Shown: positions 44,895 to 55,352, numbered from the stretch's first letter. The stretch is DNA of 64,000 nt from Pseudomonas resinovorans NBRC 106553 (GCF_000412695.1 NC_021499.1:5828001-5892000), one strand, 5' to 3'. A program made the numbers and translations. The notes: generated from the sequence alone by a model not told the origin.

Positions 44895-45833
44895 TCAGGA
44901 CTGGCTGGCCGGCGGCGTGGCCGGTGCTGCCGGAGCCGGAGCCGGTGCCGCGCTGGGCGCCGGAGCCGCGGCGGCAGGAGCTGCCGGGGCCGGGCTTGCG
45001 GCCGGCGCAGCGGGCTTGGCAGCAGCCTTGGGCGCGGCGGGTTTCTTCACTGCGGGCTTCTTCGCGGCGGCGGGTTTGGCCGCTGCAGGTTTCGCAGCTG
45101 CAGGCTTGGCTGCCGGTTTGGCGGCGGCGGCCGGCTTGGCAGCGGGCTTCGCTGCGGCGGGCTTGGCAGCCGGTTTCGCAGCGGGCTTGGCTGCAGGTTT
45201 GGCAGCTGCGGCCGGCTTGGCGGCCGGTTTCGCCGCGGCCTTGGCAGCAGGCTTGGCGGCCGGCTTCGCAGCAGCGGGTTTGGCAGCTGCCGCCTTGGGA
45301 GCCGGCTTGGCAGCGGCCACCTTGGCAGCCGGTTTGGCGGCTGGCTTGGCAGCAGGCTTGGCTGCGGCTTTCACCGCCGGCTTGGCTGCGGGCTTGACCG
45401 ATTTGGCCGACACGCCGGTGAGCTTCTCGAGTTGCTTGGTCAGTGCATCAACCTTGCCCTGCAAGCTCTTCACCTCGGTGCGGCTAGGCACGCCGAGTCG
45501 GGAAATGGCGCTGTTCAGACGCTTGTCGAAAGCCTCTTCCAGCTCGCTCCACTTGCCGATCGCCTTGCCCTTCACCTCTTCGACCTTGGACTTGGCCGTG
45601 TCGACGCGGTCACCGACCTTCGACTTCACCGCGCCTACCTGCTTGTCCACTTCGGTCTTGGCCTGCTTCTCGGCCTTCTCGCCATCCTTGACCAGCGCGT
45701 CGAACAGCTTGTTGCCGTCGTTGCTGATCTTCGAGTAGGCCCCCAGGCCAGCCAGCCAGATCTGGCGCGAGTATTTCTCGACCTCGCCGATCCAGGAGTT
45801 GGTGTCTTTATCGGTTTTCTTCTTGCCAGCCAT
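44895..45833 (-). CDS. phaF: PHA granule-associated phasin PhaF
   Basis: 312 residues. The N-terminal 140 residues are an amphipathic phasin domain (SWIGEVEKYSRQIWLAGLGAYSK, with a coiled coil to VDALTKQLEKLTG). The next about 120 residues are a histone H1-like tail of KPAAKPAAAKPAA repeats that binds DNA, and the last about 40 are Ala/Pro-rich without Lys. In P. putida PhaF links granules to the chromosome and spreads them at division. It lies 10 bp after phaI in the leftward phaIF pair. Confidence 0.97.
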   Translation of the reverse strand: MAGKKKTDKDTNSWIGEVEKYSRQIWLAGLGAYSKISNDGNKLFDALVKDGEKAEKQAKTEVDKQVGAVKSKVGDRVDTAKSKVEEVKGKAIGKWSELEEAFDKRLNSAISRLGVPSRTEVKSLQGKVDALTKQLEKLTGVSAKSVKPAAKPAVKAAAKPAAKPAAKPAAKVAAAKPAPKAAAAKPAAAKPAAKPAAKAAAKPAAKPAAAAKPAAKPAAKPAAKPAAAKPAAKPAAAAKPAAKPAAAKPAAAKPAAAKKPAVKKPAAPKAAAKPAAPAASPAPAAPAAAAPAPSAAPAPAPAAPATPPASQS

Positions 45834-45843
45834 CCTGCTCTCC

Positions 45844-46278
45844 TTATTTGGTTCGCGCGACGTGCTCGAGCAACGCGCTCAGCTCATCAAGCTTAGCAGA
45901 GAGTGCCTCAACATCCTGCCGGGAAGGAATACCGATGCGGTTGAGCGCACTGGCCACCCGGTTGTCGAAAGCCTTCTCGATCTTGTCGAGTTGAACCTCG
46001 ACCTTTTCCTTCACGCCGGTAACGCTGCTCTTGACGCTGTCGATCTGGCTGTTGGCAGCCTCGACCTGCTCGTCCACCAGCTTCTTGCCTTGCTTCTCGA
46101 CGCCTTCGCCGGCCTTCACCAGCTCCTTGAAGTAGTCGACGCCCTCGGCACCGGCCTTGGCGTAGGCACCCAGGCCAGCCAGCCAGATCTTGCGCGCATA
46201 GACCTTCACGTCGGTCAGGACGGTGGTGGATTTGACTTCGGCTTTCTCGACTTTCTTCTTGACGGCTACTTTGGCCAT
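45844..46278 (-). CDS. phaI: PHA granule-associated phasin PhaI
   Basis: 144 residues, similar to the N-terminal domain of PhaF (KIWLAGLGAYAKAGAEGVDYFKELV..., then IGIPSRQDVEALSAKLDELSALL), without the Lys-rich tail. It coats PHA granules. The start MAKVAVKKKVEKAEV at 46278 has GAGGTGCACC upstream and was preferred over an in-frame ATG four codons earlier. The 176-bp region upstream carries a REP-like element near the next gene; the promoter could not be placed with confidence. Confidence 0.96.
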   Translation of the reverse strand: MAKVAVKKKVEKAEVKSTTVLTDVKVYARKIWLAGLGAYAKAGAEGVDYFKELVKAGEGVEKQGKKLVDEQVEAANSQIDSVKSSVTGVKEKVEVQLDKIEKAFDNRVASALNRIGIPSRQDVEALSAKLDELSALLEHVARTK

Positions 46279-46408
46279 GGTGCACCTCACGCGGAATGGT
46301 AGATGACTCGCCCTTTCTCAGGACTTGAGCGCAAGGTAGCGAGGAAAATTAGAAACCGCATACTAGCCGCGGGATGGGGCATGGGCCTTACCGCTGCGGC
46401 GCCTCGTC

Positions 46409-46452
46409 GTAGGAGCGAATTCATTCGCGAAGGGCCGCGCAGCGGCCCCTGG
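46409..46452. repeat. REP-like element 1 (GTAGGAGCGAATTCATTCGCG...)
   Basis: GTAGGAGCGAATTCATTCGC is followed by a palindrome GGGCCGCGCAGCGGCCC. The GCGAATTCATTCGC part is itself near-palindromic. Closely related copies stand at 53422-53441 (truncated) and 53525-53567. This is the appearance of Pseudomonas REP sequences, which are mobilised by REP-associated transposases elsewhere in the genome. Confidence 0.7.
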
Positions 46453-46454
46453 AA

Positions 46455-46730
46455 TCAGACCAGATACTCGTCCAGCGCCTTCTCGATCTCGCGCTTGATG
46501 CTGCCGCTCATGGTCGACAGCAGCAGGCCCAGCTTGACCTCCACGCGCACCTTGGCGTCGCTCACTTCGATCGCGCCATCGGCGCCGCTGCGCTTGAACT
46601 CCAGGGTGTCGCCGCGCCACTGGTAGCGCACGTCGTACTCGCGGGCCAGGCGCTCGGCGAGTTTCTCGGCTTTCTCCCGGACAGCCTCTCGACCGAGGGC
46701 GTGGGAACGTTCGACTTGGATGCGCGACAT
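46455..46730 (-). CDS. Small PHA-region protein of the polyhydroxyalkanoic-acid system family
   Basis: 91 residues beginning MSRIQVERSHALGREAVREKAEKLA, with the alternating pattern of a small alpha-beta protein: a helix rich in Glu/Arg, then strands RYQWRGDTLEFKR and AKVRVEVKLGLLLSTMSG, then a final helix. A short family of this pattern is found beside PHA genes in many proteobacteria; it may act in granule assembly, but the function is unproven. It lies upstream of phaI on the same strand, separated by a REP-like repeat. Confidence 0.75.
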   Translation of the reverse strand: MSRIQVERSHALGREAVREKAEKLAERLAREYDVRYQWRGDTLEFKRSGADGAIEVSDAKVRVEVKLGLLLSTMSGSIKREIEKALDEYLV

Positions 46731-46873
46731 GGGTGGGTTCCTGAACTGCGACCTTTGGTCGCGCGACTATACCAGCCCCCACGGGCCCTGGCCGCGTCCA
46801 CCGCCGTCGGCTGCCAAGACAAAGCCGGACGCGGGCATTAGAATGGCCGCCACTCTATTCCGGTGGCAGCGAC

Positions 46874-47644
46874 ATGAACGACCCGCGCAAAGACAACGAC
46901 GCCGAACCCACGACCCACTTCGGTTACCAGCAGGTCCCCGAGAGCCAGAAGGCCGACAAGGTCGCCGAGGTATTCCACTCGGTTGCGGCCAAGTACGACC
47001 TGATGAACGACCTGATGTCCGGCGGCGTCCACCGGCTGTGGAAGCGCTTCACCATCGAGCTCTCCGGCGTACGCCCGGGCAACCGCGTGCTGGACATCGC
47101 CGGCGGCACCGGCGACCTCACCCGCCAGTTCTCGCGCCTGGTAGGCCCCACCGGTGAAGTGGTGCTGGCCGACATCAACGCCTCCATGCTCAAGGTCGGC
47201 CGCGACAAGCTGCTGGACAGCGGCGTGGCCGGCAACGTCAGCTTCGTCCAGGCCGACGCCGAGAAGCTGCCCTTCCCCGACAACCACTTCGATGTGGTCA
47301 CCATCGCCTTCGGCCTGCGCAACGTCACCCACAAGGACGAAGCCCTGCGCTCCATGCTGCGAGTGCTCAAGCCGGGCGGCCGCCTGCTGGTGCTGGAGTT
47401 CTCCAAGCCCACCAGCAACCTGCTGTCCAAGGCCTATGACGCTTACTCGTTCAGCCTGCTGCCGCTGATGGGCAAGCTGATCACCAACGACTCGGAAAGC
47501 TACCGCTACCTCGCCGAATCCATCCGCATGCACCCGGACCAGGAAACCCTCAAGGCGATGATGGTCGAGGCCGGCTTCGAGCGCGCCACCTTCCACAACA
47601 TGACCGGCGGCATCGTCGCCCTGCACCGCGGCATCAAGCCCTGA
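46874..47644 (+). CDS. ubiE: Ubiquinone/menaquinone biosynthesis C-methyltransferase UbiE
   Basis: 256 residues. The SAM-binding motif is [12 protein letters not shown], with [18 protein letters not shown] before it and the [13 protein letters not shown] segment after, all UbiE signatures. It methylates the ring of ubiquinone precursors. The stop overlaps the ubiJ start as TGATG, and ubiJ overlaps ubiB by 4 bp, so the three form one operon. Confidence 0.97.
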   Translation: MNDPRKDNDAEPTTHFGYQQVPESQKADKVAEVFHSVAAKYDLMNDLMSGGVHRLWKRFTIELSGVRPGNRVLDIAGGTGDLTRQFSRLVGPTGEVVLADINASMLKVGRDKLLDSGVAGNVSFVQADAEKLPFPDNHFDVVTIAFGLRNVTHKDEALRSMLRVLKPGGRLLVLEFSKPTSNLLSKAYDAYSFSLLPLMGKLITNDSESYRYLAESIRMHPDQETLKAMMVEAGFERATFHNMTGGIVALHRGIKP

Positions 47645-48261
47645 TGCTGACCCAGGCGCTGCTGGCCGGCATCGAACGCGGCCTGAACCGGGTGCTGGCC
47701 CTGGACAGCACCGCGTTGCCGCGCATGGCCGCCCTGGAAGGCAGCGTCATCGAGGTGGATTGCCAGAGCCCGGCGCTGACCCTGTTCCTGCTCCCCGGCG
47801 GCGATGGCCTGCGGCTCTCCGCGCACTGGTCCGCCCCTGCCGACTGCCGCCTGCGCGCGCCGGCCGGGAGCCTGCTGAGGCTGGCCGTCAGCAAGGAAAA
47901 GACCGCTGTCCTGCACAGCCCGGACGTCAGCCTGGACGGCAACAGCGCCGTGTTGCTGGAGCTCGCCGCCATCCTCCAGGACCTGGAGCTGGACTGGGAA
48001 TACGAACTGTCGCGCTGGCTCGGCCCGGTCGGTACCCAGTTGCTCGCCGGCCACCTGAAGAGCCGCGCCAACTGGGCCGGACAAGGCCTGGACAGCCTCA
48101 AGCAGAACCTCGCCGACTACCTGGCCGAGGAATCGCGCACCCTGGTGGGCCGCCGTGAGGCCGACGCACGCTTCGCCGAGCTGGACCGACTCAAGCTCGC
48201 CCTCGACCGCCTCGACGCCCGCGTCGAACGCCTGAACCAGAGAACCAAACCCAAAGCATGA
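47644..48261 (+). CDS. ubiJ: Ubiquinone biosynthesis accessory factor UbiJ
   Basis: 205 residues with an N-terminal SCP2 sterol-carrier-like domain (about 15-110, [19 protein letters not shown]...) and a C-terminal helical segment with a coiled coil ([24 protein letters not shown]). In E. coli UbiJ binds polyprenyl intermediates and organises the Ubi metabolon with UbiK. It is located between ubiE and ubiB with overlaps on both sides, the conserved operon order. Confidence 0.93.
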   Translation: MLTQALLAGIERGLNRVLALDSTALPRMAALEGSVIEVDCQSPALTLFLLPGGDGLRLSAHWSAPADCRLRAPAGSLLRLAVSKEKTAVLHSPDVSLDGNSAVLLELAAILQDLELDWEYELSRWLGPVGTQLLAGHLKSRANWAGQGLDSLKQNLADYLAEESRTLVGRREADARFAELDRLKLALDRLDARVERLNQRTKPKA

Positions 48262-49850
48262 AGCTGCTCGCCGCCCGCCGCCTGCTGCGCATCCAGCAGG
48301 TCGTCATCCGCTACCGTCTCGATGACCTGCTGCTCGACCTGCCGCTGCCCTGGTGGCTGCGCACGCTGAGCTACCTCCTGCCCTGGCGCTGGCTGCCGCG
48401 CAAGGAACTGACGCTGTCCCGGGGCGAGCGCCTGCGCCGGGCCCTGGAAGACCTGGGGCCGATCTTCATCAAGTTCGGCCAGCTGCTCTCCACCCGCCGC
48501 GACCTGATGCCGCCGGACATCGCCGACGAGCTGGCGCGGCTGCAGGACCAGGTGCCGCCCTTCGCCCCGGCCAAGGCCGTGGAGCGCATCGAGGAGCAGC
48601 TCGGCGCCAAGGTCGGCGAAGTGTTCGCGCGCTTCGACGTCGAGCCCCTGGCCTCGGCCTCGGTGGCCCAGGTCCACGCCGCCCAGCTGAAAAGCGGTGA
48701 AGAGGTGGTGGTGAAGGTGATCCGCCCCAACCTGCGGCCGATCATCCGCCAGGACCTCGCCTGGCTGTACATCCTCGCCCGCCTGGCCGAACGCGTGTCC
48801 GCCGACGCCCGCCGCCTGCGCCCGGTGGAAGTGGTGGACGACTACGAGAAGACCATCTACGACGAGCTCGACCTGCTCCGCGAGGCGGCCAACGCCAGCC
48901 AGCTGCGGCGCAATTTCGACGGCTCGCCGCTGCTCTACGTGCCCCAGGTCTACTGGGACTGGTGCCGCCCCAAGGTGCTGGTGATGGAGCGCATCTACGG
49001 CATCCCGGTGACCGACCTCGCCACCCTCGCCGACCAGCGTACCGACATGAAGCTGCTGGCCGAACGGGGTGTGGAGATCTTCTTCACCCAGGTGTTCCGC
49101 GACAGCTTCTTCCACGCCGACATGCACCCCGGCAACATCTTCGTCGCCACCCGCCAGCCCTGGAACCCGCAGTACATCGCCATCGACTGCGGCATCATCG
49201 GCAGCCTCACCCCCGAGGACCAGGACTACCTGGCGCGCAACCTGATCGCCTTCTTCAAGCGCGACTACCGCCGCGTGGCCCAGCTGCACATCGATTCGGG
49301 CTGGGTGCCGGCCGAAACCAAGGTCAACGACTTCGAGGCGGCCATCCGCACCGTCTGCGAACCGATCTTCGAGAAGCCGCTGAAGGACATTTCCTTTGGC
49401 CAACTGCTGCTGCGCCTGTTCCAGACCGCGCGACGCTTCAACATGGAAGTCCAGCCGCAACTGGTGCTGTTGCAGAAGACCCTGCTGAACATCGAAGGCC
49501 TGGGCCGCCAGCTCTACCCGGACCTGGACCTGTGGAGCACCGCCCAGCCCTTCCTCGAGCGCTGGATGCGTGAGCGGGTCAGTCCGCTGCATCTGCTGCG
49601 CAACCTGCAGCTGCAGGCCGAGCAGGTGCCGCACCTGTCGCAGATCGCCCGCGATACCCTGGAACGCCTGGCCCTGCCGCCCAGCGCGCCGCAGAAGGCC
49701 GAACAGCCGAGCGCCGGCCAGTGGCCCGCACGGCTGCTCGGCGCGCTGCTGATCGCCGGCGCCGCCACCCAGGGCCTGGCGCCCACCGCCGAGACCTGGC
49801 CGAGCTGGCTGATGCTGGCCGGCGGTCTATATCTGGTGCTGCGCCGATAG
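48258..49850 (+). CDS. ubiB: Ubiquinone biosynthesis regulatory ATPase/kinase-like protein UbiB
   Basis: 530 residues of the ABC1/ADCK/UbiB family. The KxGQ-type motif [15 protein letters not shown] lies near residue 75, the Ala-rich loop is [13 protein letters not shown], and the catalytic-loop region is [12 protein letters not shown] with the later DCG metal motif (IDCGIIG). Two hydrophobic helices end the protein. UbiB supports ubiquinone synthesis by an ATPase activity. The start overlaps ubiJ by 4 bp. A small hairpin lies at 49891-49909 downstream. Confidence 0.97.
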   Translation: MKLLAARRLLRIQQVVIRYRLDDLLLDLPLPWWLRTLSYLLPWRWLPRKELTLSRGERLRRALEDLGPIFIKFGQLLSTRRDLMPPDIADELARLQDQVPPFAPAKAVERIEEQLGAKVGEVFARFDVEPLASASVAQVHAAQLKSGEEVVVKVIRPNLRPIIRQDLAWLYILARLAERVSADARRLRPVEVVDDYEKTIYDELDLLREAANASQLRRNFDGSPLLYVPQVYWDWCRPKVLVMERIYGIPVTDLATLADQRTDMKLLAERGVEIFFTQVFRDSFFHADMHPGNIFVATRQPWNPQYIAIDCGIIGSLTPEDQDYLARNLIAFFKRDYRRVAQLHIDSGWVPAETKVNDFEAAIRTVCEPIFEKPLKDISFGQLLLRLFQTARRFNMEVQPQLVLLQKTLLNIEGLGRQLYPDLDLWSTAQPFLERWMRERVSPLHLLRNLQLQAEQVPHLSQIARDTLERLALPPSAPQKAEQPSAGQWPARLLGALLIAGAATQGLAPTAETWPSWLMLAGGLYLVLRR

Positions 49851-49928
49851 CCAGCCCCGAGTGGCACTGGCACACTATTTCGATCCGAGTGCCGGCCCCA
49901 CGGGGTCGGCCGAGTTGTGGAAGACACG

Positions 49929-50330
49929 ATGAAAGACTGGCTGGAAGAGATTCACTGGAACGCCGATGGCCTGGTCCCGGCGATCGCCCAGGACCACAAG
50001 ACGGGCCGCGTGCTGATGATGGCCTGGATGAACCGCGAAGCCCTGGCCCTCACCGTCGCCGAGAACCGCGCCATCTACTGGTCACGCTCCCGTGGCAAGC
50101 TGTGGCGCAAGGGCGAGGAATCCGGCCACGTGCAGCAACTCCACGAACTGCGCCTGGATTGCGATGCCGACGTCGTCATCCTGATGGTCGAGCAACTGGG
50201 CGGCATCGCCTGCCATACTGGTCGCCAAAGCTGCTTCTACCGCGTCTTCGAGGAGGGCGGCTGGAAGACCGTCGACCCCGTGCTCAAGGACCCGCATGCC
50301 ATCTACGCCGCAGGACACAGCCATGAGTGA
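49929..50330 (+). CDS. hisI: Phosphoribosyl-AMP cyclohydrolase
   Basis: 133 residues, the monofunctional HisI form. The motif [14 protein letters not shown], the zinc cysteines in LDCDADVVI and [13 protein letters not shown] are all present. It opens the purine ring of phosphoribosyl-AMP in histidine synthesis. The ATG at 49929 is preferred; a GTG 12 bases upstream would add four residues. It overlaps hisE by 8 bp. Confidence 0.96.
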   Translation: MKDWLEEIHWNADGLVPAIAQDHKTGRVLMMAWMNREALALTVAENRAIYWSRSRGKLWRKGEESGHVQQLHELRLDCDADVVILMVEQLGGIACHTGRQSCFYRVFEEGGWKTVDPVLKDPHAIYAAGHSHE

Positions 50331-50658
50331 TACTCTCGCCCGCCTGGCCGAGGTGCTGGAGGAGCGCAAGAACGCCGCGCCCGACAGTTCCTATGTCGCC
50401 AGCCTGTACCACAAGGGCCTGAACAAGATTCTGGAGAAGGTCGGCGAAGAAGCGGTGGAAACCATACTCGCCGCCAAGGACGTCGCCGCCGGCGGCGACG
50501 TCGATGAGCTGATCTACGAAACCGCCGACCTCTGGTTCCACAGCCTGATCATGCTCGCCGCGCTCGGCCAGCACCCCCAGGCCGTGCTCGATGAACTGGA
50601 CCGTCGCTTCGGCCTGTCCGGGCACGCCGAAAAGGCCGCCCGACAGCCCTCCGCCTGA
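50323..50658 (+). CDS. hisE: Phosphoribosyl-ATP pyrophosphatase
   Basis: 111 residues of the all-alpha MazG-like NTP pyrophosphohydrolase family. The metal-binding helices with [14 protein letters not shown] and the later [10 protein letters not shown] are typical. It converts phosphoribosyl-ATP to phosphoribosyl-AMP, the step just before HisI. The start [10 protein letters not shown] lies inside the hisI 3' end, so the two are translationally coupled. tatA follows 25 bp later. Confidence 0.96.
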   Translation: MSDTLARLAEVLEERKNAAPDSSYVASLYHKGLNKILEKVGEEAVETILAAKDVAAGGDVDELIYETADLWFHSLIMLAALGQHPQAVLDELDRRFGLSGHAEKAARQPSA

Positions 50659-50683
50659 CAAAGACAATCAAGAGGAACACACC

Positions 50684-50944
50684 ATGGGCATCTTCGACTG
50701 GAAACACTGGCTGGTCATTCTCATCGTCGTCGTACTGGTCTTCGGCACCAAGCGCCTGAAAAACCTCGGCTCCGACGTGGGCGAAGCCATCAAGGGCTTC
50801 CGCAAGGCCATGAACACCGAGGAAGCCGACAAGGCTCCCGAGCAGAACACCACCGCCCAGCAATCCGGCACTCCGCTGAACCAGCCGCACACCATCGACG
50901 GCCAGGCGCAGCAAGTGCAGGACCCGGTGACTCGCAAGGACTGA
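50684..50944 (+). CDS. tatA: Twin-arginine translocase subunit TatA
   Basis: 86 residues: a single N-terminal membrane helix ([14 protein letters not shown]), the conserved hinge [20 protein letters not shown] with its amphipathic helix, and a polar C-terminal tail. TatA oligomerises to form the passage for folded Tat substrates. An AGAGGAAC ribosome site precedes the ATG. tatB follows after 6 bp. Confidence 0.96.
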   Translation: MGIFDWKHWLVILIVVVLVFGTKRLKNLGSDVGEAIKGFRKAMNTEEADKAPEQNTTAQQSGTPLNQPHTIDGQAQQVQDPVTRKD

Positions 50945-50950
50945 TGACCC

Positions 50951-51430
50951 ATGTTCGGTATCAGCTTCGGTGAACTGCTGCTGATCGGCCTGATCGCACT
51001 CCTGGTGCTCGGGCCCGAGCGGCTACCCGGCGCGGCTCGCACCGCCGGCCTCTGGATCGGCCGCCTGAAGCGCAGCTTCAACGCGATCAAGACCGAGGTA
51101 GAACGCGAAATCGGCGCCGACGAGATTCGTCGACAGCTGCATAACGAACACATCATGTCGCTGGAGAAGCAGATCAAGGACAGCATCATGCCGCCGACTG
51201 CCGACACCGCCGCGACAGAATCCGAGCCTGAGAGCGCCGCAACAGTCTCCGCCGCAGCGCCCGCCGCACCGGCAAGCAGTGCTCCGGCGGCCGCTCCAGC
51301 CGCTCCGGCCGCCAGCGCACCCGCGCCTGGTGTCCAACCCGTTGCCGCCCCGTCGAGCGCCACCGCGCCGACCACCCCGGCAACGGCCCAGGCCCCCGTC
51401 GAACCGCAACAGCCGTCCCGCACCCCATGA
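50951..51430 (+). CDS. tatB: Twin-arginine translocase subunit TatB
   Basis: 159 residues with the N-terminal helix [25 protein letters not shown], the conserved LGPERLP being the TatB hinge, then an amphipathic helix and a long Ala/Pro-rich tail (about residues 95-159) unusual only in its low complexity. TatB with TatC recognises twin-arginine signal peptides. The stop overlaps tatC by 4 bp. Confidence 0.95.
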   Translation: MFGISFGELLLIGLIALLVLGPERLPGAARTAGLWIGRLKRSFNAIKTEVEREIGADEIRRQLHNEHIMSLEKQIKDSIMPPTADTAATESEPESAATVSAAAPAAPASSAPAAAPAAPAASAPAPGVQPVAAPSSATAPTTPATAQAPVEPQQPSRTP

Positions 51431-52221
51431 GCGAACAGAAGCCGGATCAAGACCAGGAAATGCCCCTGGTCTCGCACCTCACCGAACTGCGAACGCGCCT
51501 GCTGCGCTGCGTGGTGGCGATCTTCCTGATCTTCGCCTGCCTGTTCTACTTCGCACAGCGGATCTACACCCTGGTCTCGGCGCCGCTGCGCCAGTACCTG
51601 CCCGAAGGCGCGACCATGATCGCCACCGACGTGGCCTCGCCCTTCCTCACGCCGTTCAAGCTGACCATGGTGGTGGCGCTGTTCCTCGCCATGCCGGTGA
51701 TCCTGCACCAGGTCTGGGGCTTCATCGCCCCCGGCCTGTACAAGCATGAGAAGCGCGTGGCCCTGCCGCTGCTGGTGTCGAGCATCGTGCTGTTCTACTC
51801 CGGCATGGCCTTCGCCTATTTCCTGGTATTCCCGCTGATCTTCCACTTCTTCGCCAGCGTGACCCCCGAAGGCGTGTCGATGATGACCGACATCAGCAGC
51901 TACCTCGACTTCGTGATGACGCTGTTCTTCGCCTTCGGCGTGGCCTTCGAGATTCCCGTGGCGGTGATACTGCTGATCTGGATCGGCGTGGTGGACGTCG
52001 CCTACCTCAAGCGCATCCGCCCCTACGTGATCATCGGCTGCTTCGTGGTGGGCATGATCCTCACCCCGCCGGACATCTTCTCCCAGACCCTGCTGGCCGT
52101 GCCCATGTGGCTGCTGTTCGAGGTCGGCGTGTTCTTCGGTGGGCTGATCCGCAAGCGCGGCGACCATCCGGAAGACGACGCCGAAGAGCCCGGCGACCAG
52201 CCGCCTGCCACCCGCCCGTGA
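51427..52221 (+). CDS. tatC: Twin-arginine translocase subunit TatC
   Basis: 264 residues with six membrane helices. The N-terminal [11 protein letters not shown] motif and the segment [22 protein letters not shown] are TatC signatures. TatC is the receptor for twin-arginine signal peptides. The stop overlaps the rsmE GTG start (GTGA), so rsmE is likely in the same transcript. Confidence 0.97.
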   Translation: MSEQKPDQDQEMPLVSHLTELRTRLLRCVVAIFLIFACLFYFAQRIYTLVSAPLRQYLPEGATMIATDVASPFLTPFKLTMVVALFLAMPVILHQVWGFIAPGLYKHEKRVALPLLVSSIVLFYSGMAFAYFLVFPLIFHFFASVTPEGVSMMTDISSYLDFVMTLFFAFGVAFEIPVAVILLIWIGVVDVAYLKRIRPYVIIGCFVVGMILTPPDIFSQTLLAVPMWLLFEVGVFFGGLIRKRGDHPEDDAEEPGDQPPATRP

Positions 52222-52925
52222 ACCTGCTGCTTCTCGAAGACGCCGACTTCATCGCGGCGGACCGGGCGCGCCTCGAAGGCCGGCGCCTCAAGCACCTGCA
52301 TGAGGTACACCGCGCCGAAGCCGGCGACAGCCTGCGGGTGGGCCGCCTCGGTGGCCTGATGGGCCAGGGTCGCCTGCTCAGCCTTGCGCCGGACTGCGCC
52401 GAGTTGGAAGTCGCCTTCGACCAACCGCCGCCCGCCAAGCTACCCATTACCCTGCTGCTGGCCCTGCCCCGGCCGAAGATGCTTCGCCGCGTGCTGCAGA
52501 CGGTGGCCGCCATGGGTGTGCCGCGCCTGGTGCTGCTCAACAGCTACCGGGTGGAAAAGAGCTTCTGGCAGACCCCCTTCCTCGAACCTGCGGCCATCCG
52601 CGAGCAGCTGATCCTCGGCCTGGAACAGGCTCGGGACACGGTGCTGCCCGAGGTGGTGATCGAAAAGCGCTTCAAGCCCTTCGTCGAGGACCGCCTGCCG
52701 CAGCTCGCCGCCGGCACCCAGGGCCTGGTTGGCCACCCCGGGAACTACCCCGCCTGCCCGCGCGCGGTGGATGGCGCCATCACCCTGGCCATAGGCCCGG
52801 AAGGCGGCTGGATTCCCTACGAGGTGGAGAAACTGCACGAGGCCGGCCTGCAGCCGGTGCAGCTCGGCGAGCGCATCCTGCGGGTGGAAACGGCGGTCAC
52901 CGCCCTGCTCGCACGGCTGTTCTGA
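52218..52925 (+). CDS. rsmE: 16S rRNA (uracil-1498-N3)-methyltransferase
   Basis: 235 residues of the SPOUT knot family, starting with GTG as (M)[10 protein letters not shown]. An N-terminal PUA-like domain with [16 protein letters not shown] is followed by the knotted domain, ending in [17 protein letters not shown] and [16 protein letters not shown], the SAM-binding signatures. It methylates U1498 of 16S rRNA. The GTG overlaps the tatC stop, and an earlier ATG lies inside tatC and gives no family similarity. Confidence 0.95.
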   Translation: MNLLLLEDADFIAADRARLEGRRLKHLHEVHRAEAGDSLRVGRLGGLMGQGRLLSLAPDCAELEVAFDQPPPAKLPITLLLALPRPKMLRRVLQTVAAMGVPRLVLLNSYRVEKSFWQTPFLEPAAIREQLILGLEQARDTVLPEVVIEKRFKPFVEDRLPQLAAGTQGLVGHPGNYPACPRAVDGAITLAIGPEGGWIPYEVEKLHEAGLQPVQLGERILRVETAVTALLARLF

Positions 52926-52976
52926 GGCGAGCCACTGGCGTAGGCTGAGGGCAACCCCCGTCATCGAGACTTGCCC

Positions 52977-53399
52977 ATGCGCCCGCTGACCATCGACCTT
53001 GACCAGCTCGCCTTCGCCCTCAACACCGAGGGCCTGGACCATTATCTCGACCTGCTCAGCGGCAAGGTGCTGCTGATACCCGAAGAAGACGCAGATCCCG
53101 AACTGGAAACCCTGCTGCGCGAAGAGCCGGAGCGCTTCCTGCTGGTGGAGCCCCTCGGCCAGTCAGATGAGCTGCGGCTGATGGAGGAATTCCTCCCGGA
53201 AGTGGTCCATCCCCATGCCTACGCGGCCCTGCAGCAGGCCCTGGCGGGCCGCAAGCCGGCCCGCAGCTTCCGCCATGTGCTGATGGAATACCCGGTGCTG
53301 CTGGAAGCCTGGCACGCCTTTGAGGCCACCCGCCTGCGAGAGCTGGCTCAGGACTGGCTGGAAGACAACGAACTCAAGCCGGCGACGCCGCTGCACTGA
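52977..53399 (+). CDS. UPF0158 family protein
   Basis: 140 residues beginning MRPLTIDLDQLAFALNTE. The acidic, mostly helical pattern (IPEEDADPELETLLREEPERFLLVEPL and ARSFRHVLMEYPVLLEAWHAFEATRLRELAQDWLEDN) matches the UPF0158 family of unknown function. The ATG at 52977 is preferred over a TTG two codons upstream. It lies 51 bp after rsmE on the same strand. Confidence 0.75.
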   Translation: MRPLTIDLDQLAFALNTEGLDHYLDLLSGKVLLIPEEDADPELETLLREEPERFLLVEPLGQSDELRLMEEFLPEVVHPHAYAALQQALAGRKPARSFRHVLMEYPVLLEAWHAFEATRLRELAQDWLEDNELKPATPLH

Positions 53400-53421
53400 C
53401 GCTCCCGCCACGGCGCGGCCG

Positions 53422-53441
53422 GTTGGAGCGAATTCATTCGC
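53422..53441. repeat. REP-like element 2, truncated
   Basis: GTTGGAGCGAATTCATTCGC repeats the core of the elements at 46409 and 53525 but lacks the GGGCCGCGCAGCGGCCC part. It stands in the gap between the convergent UPF0158 and glnQ-like genes. Confidence 0.6.
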
Positions 53442-53486
53442 AATGATCCCGAACGCCGAGTCTGCCTGGAATAACCCTCTCCCCAG

Positions 53487-53507
53487 CCCTCTCCCAGAGG
53501 GAGAGGG
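53487..53507. repeat. Short palindrome CCCTCTCCC-AGA-GGGAGAGGG
   Basis: A perfect 9-bp inverted repeat with an AGA loop lies between the two REP-like copies, in the convergent gap. It is a common form of intergenic hairpin in GC-rich proteobacteria and may help end transcription from both sides, though no T-run follows. Confidence 0.55.
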
Positions 53508-53524
53508 GGCGATCCGGGCGCTCC

Positions 53525-53567
53525 TGTAGGGGCGAATTCATTCGCCAAGGGCCGCGCAGCGGCCCCC
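53525..53567. repeat. REP-like element 3
   Basis: TGTAGGGGCGAATTCATTCG followed by CCAAGGGCCGCGCAGCGGCCCCC matches element 1 at 46409-46452 almost base for base. It ends 12 bp from the stop of the glnQ-like gene. Confidence 0.7.
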
Positions 53568-53578
53568 GGCAGCGGCGA

Positions 53579-54305
<727 letters not shown>

Positions 54306-54313
<8 letters not shown>

Positions 54314-55268
54314 TTTTCCCGAGCCTCCGCTCCAGACGGCTGGCGATTTGCGACAGCGGCAGGTTGATCACGAGGTAGAGCGCGGCCACGCAGAACCAGA
54401 TCTCGAAGGTGGAGAACGAGGTGGTGATGGCTTCGCGGCCGCTCTTGGTCAGCTCGGTGATGGCGATCACCGACACCAGCGAGGTGTCCTTGACCAGGCT
54501 GATGAACTGCCCGGCCAGGGGCGGCAGTACGCGCTTGAAGGCCTGGGGCAGGATCACATGGCGCATCGACTGGGGACCGGTCAGGCCCAGGGAGCGCGCG
54601 GCCTCGTTCTGGCCACGGGCGATGGACTGCACCCCCGCGCGGACGATCTCGCCGACATAGGCACCGGTGAACAGCGCCAGCGCCGCGACCCCGGCGAACT
54701 CCCGGGAGAGGTTCAGCACGGTGCCGATGAAGAAGTAGAAGATGAAGATCTGCACCAGCAGCGGCGTACCGCGCACCAGCTCGACATAGACGGTGGAGAG
54801 GTCGCGCAGGGTCGGGTTGCTGGACAGCCGGCAGAGGCCGGTGAAGAGGCCTATCAGCAGGCCGAACGCGCCGGAAACCACGGATATCCACAGGGTGGTC
54901 CAGAGGCCCCAGAGCAGCGGGCCGGCAGCCCAGTGGCGGGTCACGCCGATCTGGTCGCCTTCGGAAACGTCATCGCCCTGGCTCACCTGCAGGCTGTCGC
55001 GGTCCACCTCCAGCACCTGCTCATCGCCGCCTTCGGCGGTGAGGGTCACCCGCGCCTTGTCGCCGGAGTCGCTGATCGCGCTGACGGTGCCGTAGTCGGC
55101 GGCGCGCTGGCTTTCCTCGTGCTGGTAGGCGAAGTACTGGGGAACGCGATTCCAGCGCCACTCGTAGGAAATCAGCGACGTGGAATACCAGAGGCCCAGG
55201 CTGATCACGACCAGGATCAGACCGGTCAGGACATGCCAGGGCCAGTTGCGGCGATGTTTGCTAGTCAC
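54306..55268 (-). CDS. Polar amino acid ABC transporter permease with extra periplasmic segment
   Basis: 320 residues of the HisM/GlnP permease family. The EAA loop [22 protein letters not shown] is present. After the first helix (about 11-30) there is a polar stretch of about 70 residues (roughly 31-100, with [20 protein letters not shown]) rich in beta-prone residues, before the next helices. Standard family members of about 220-240 residues lack it. It overlaps the ATPase gene by 8 bp. An attenuator-like hairpin precedes it. Confidence 0.88.
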
Positions 55269-55295
55269 GGTAAATCTCGCTCATGGCGGGGGACA

Positions 55296-55326
55296 AAAGG
55301 CAGGCCCGGCCTTGTGGGCCGGGCCT
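55296..55326 (-). terminator. Attenuator hairpin between the binding-protein gene and the permease gene
   Basis: A perfect 10-bp stem AGGCCCGGCC / GGCCGGGCCT with TTGTG loop (55302-55326), followed on the minus strand by GCCTTTTG. It stands 26 bp after the binding-protein stop and 28 bp before the permease start. Such a hairpin would let binding protein be made in excess over the membrane parts. Confidence 0.6.
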
Positions 55327-55352
55327 GTCGAAGCCAGCCTGGATCGGCCGGC

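Noticed and set aside
45000..45400. Repetitive tract resembling a tandem repeat or mobile element
   Set aside because: It is the Lys-Pro-Ala-Ala coding repeat of PhaF, which is normal for the family.
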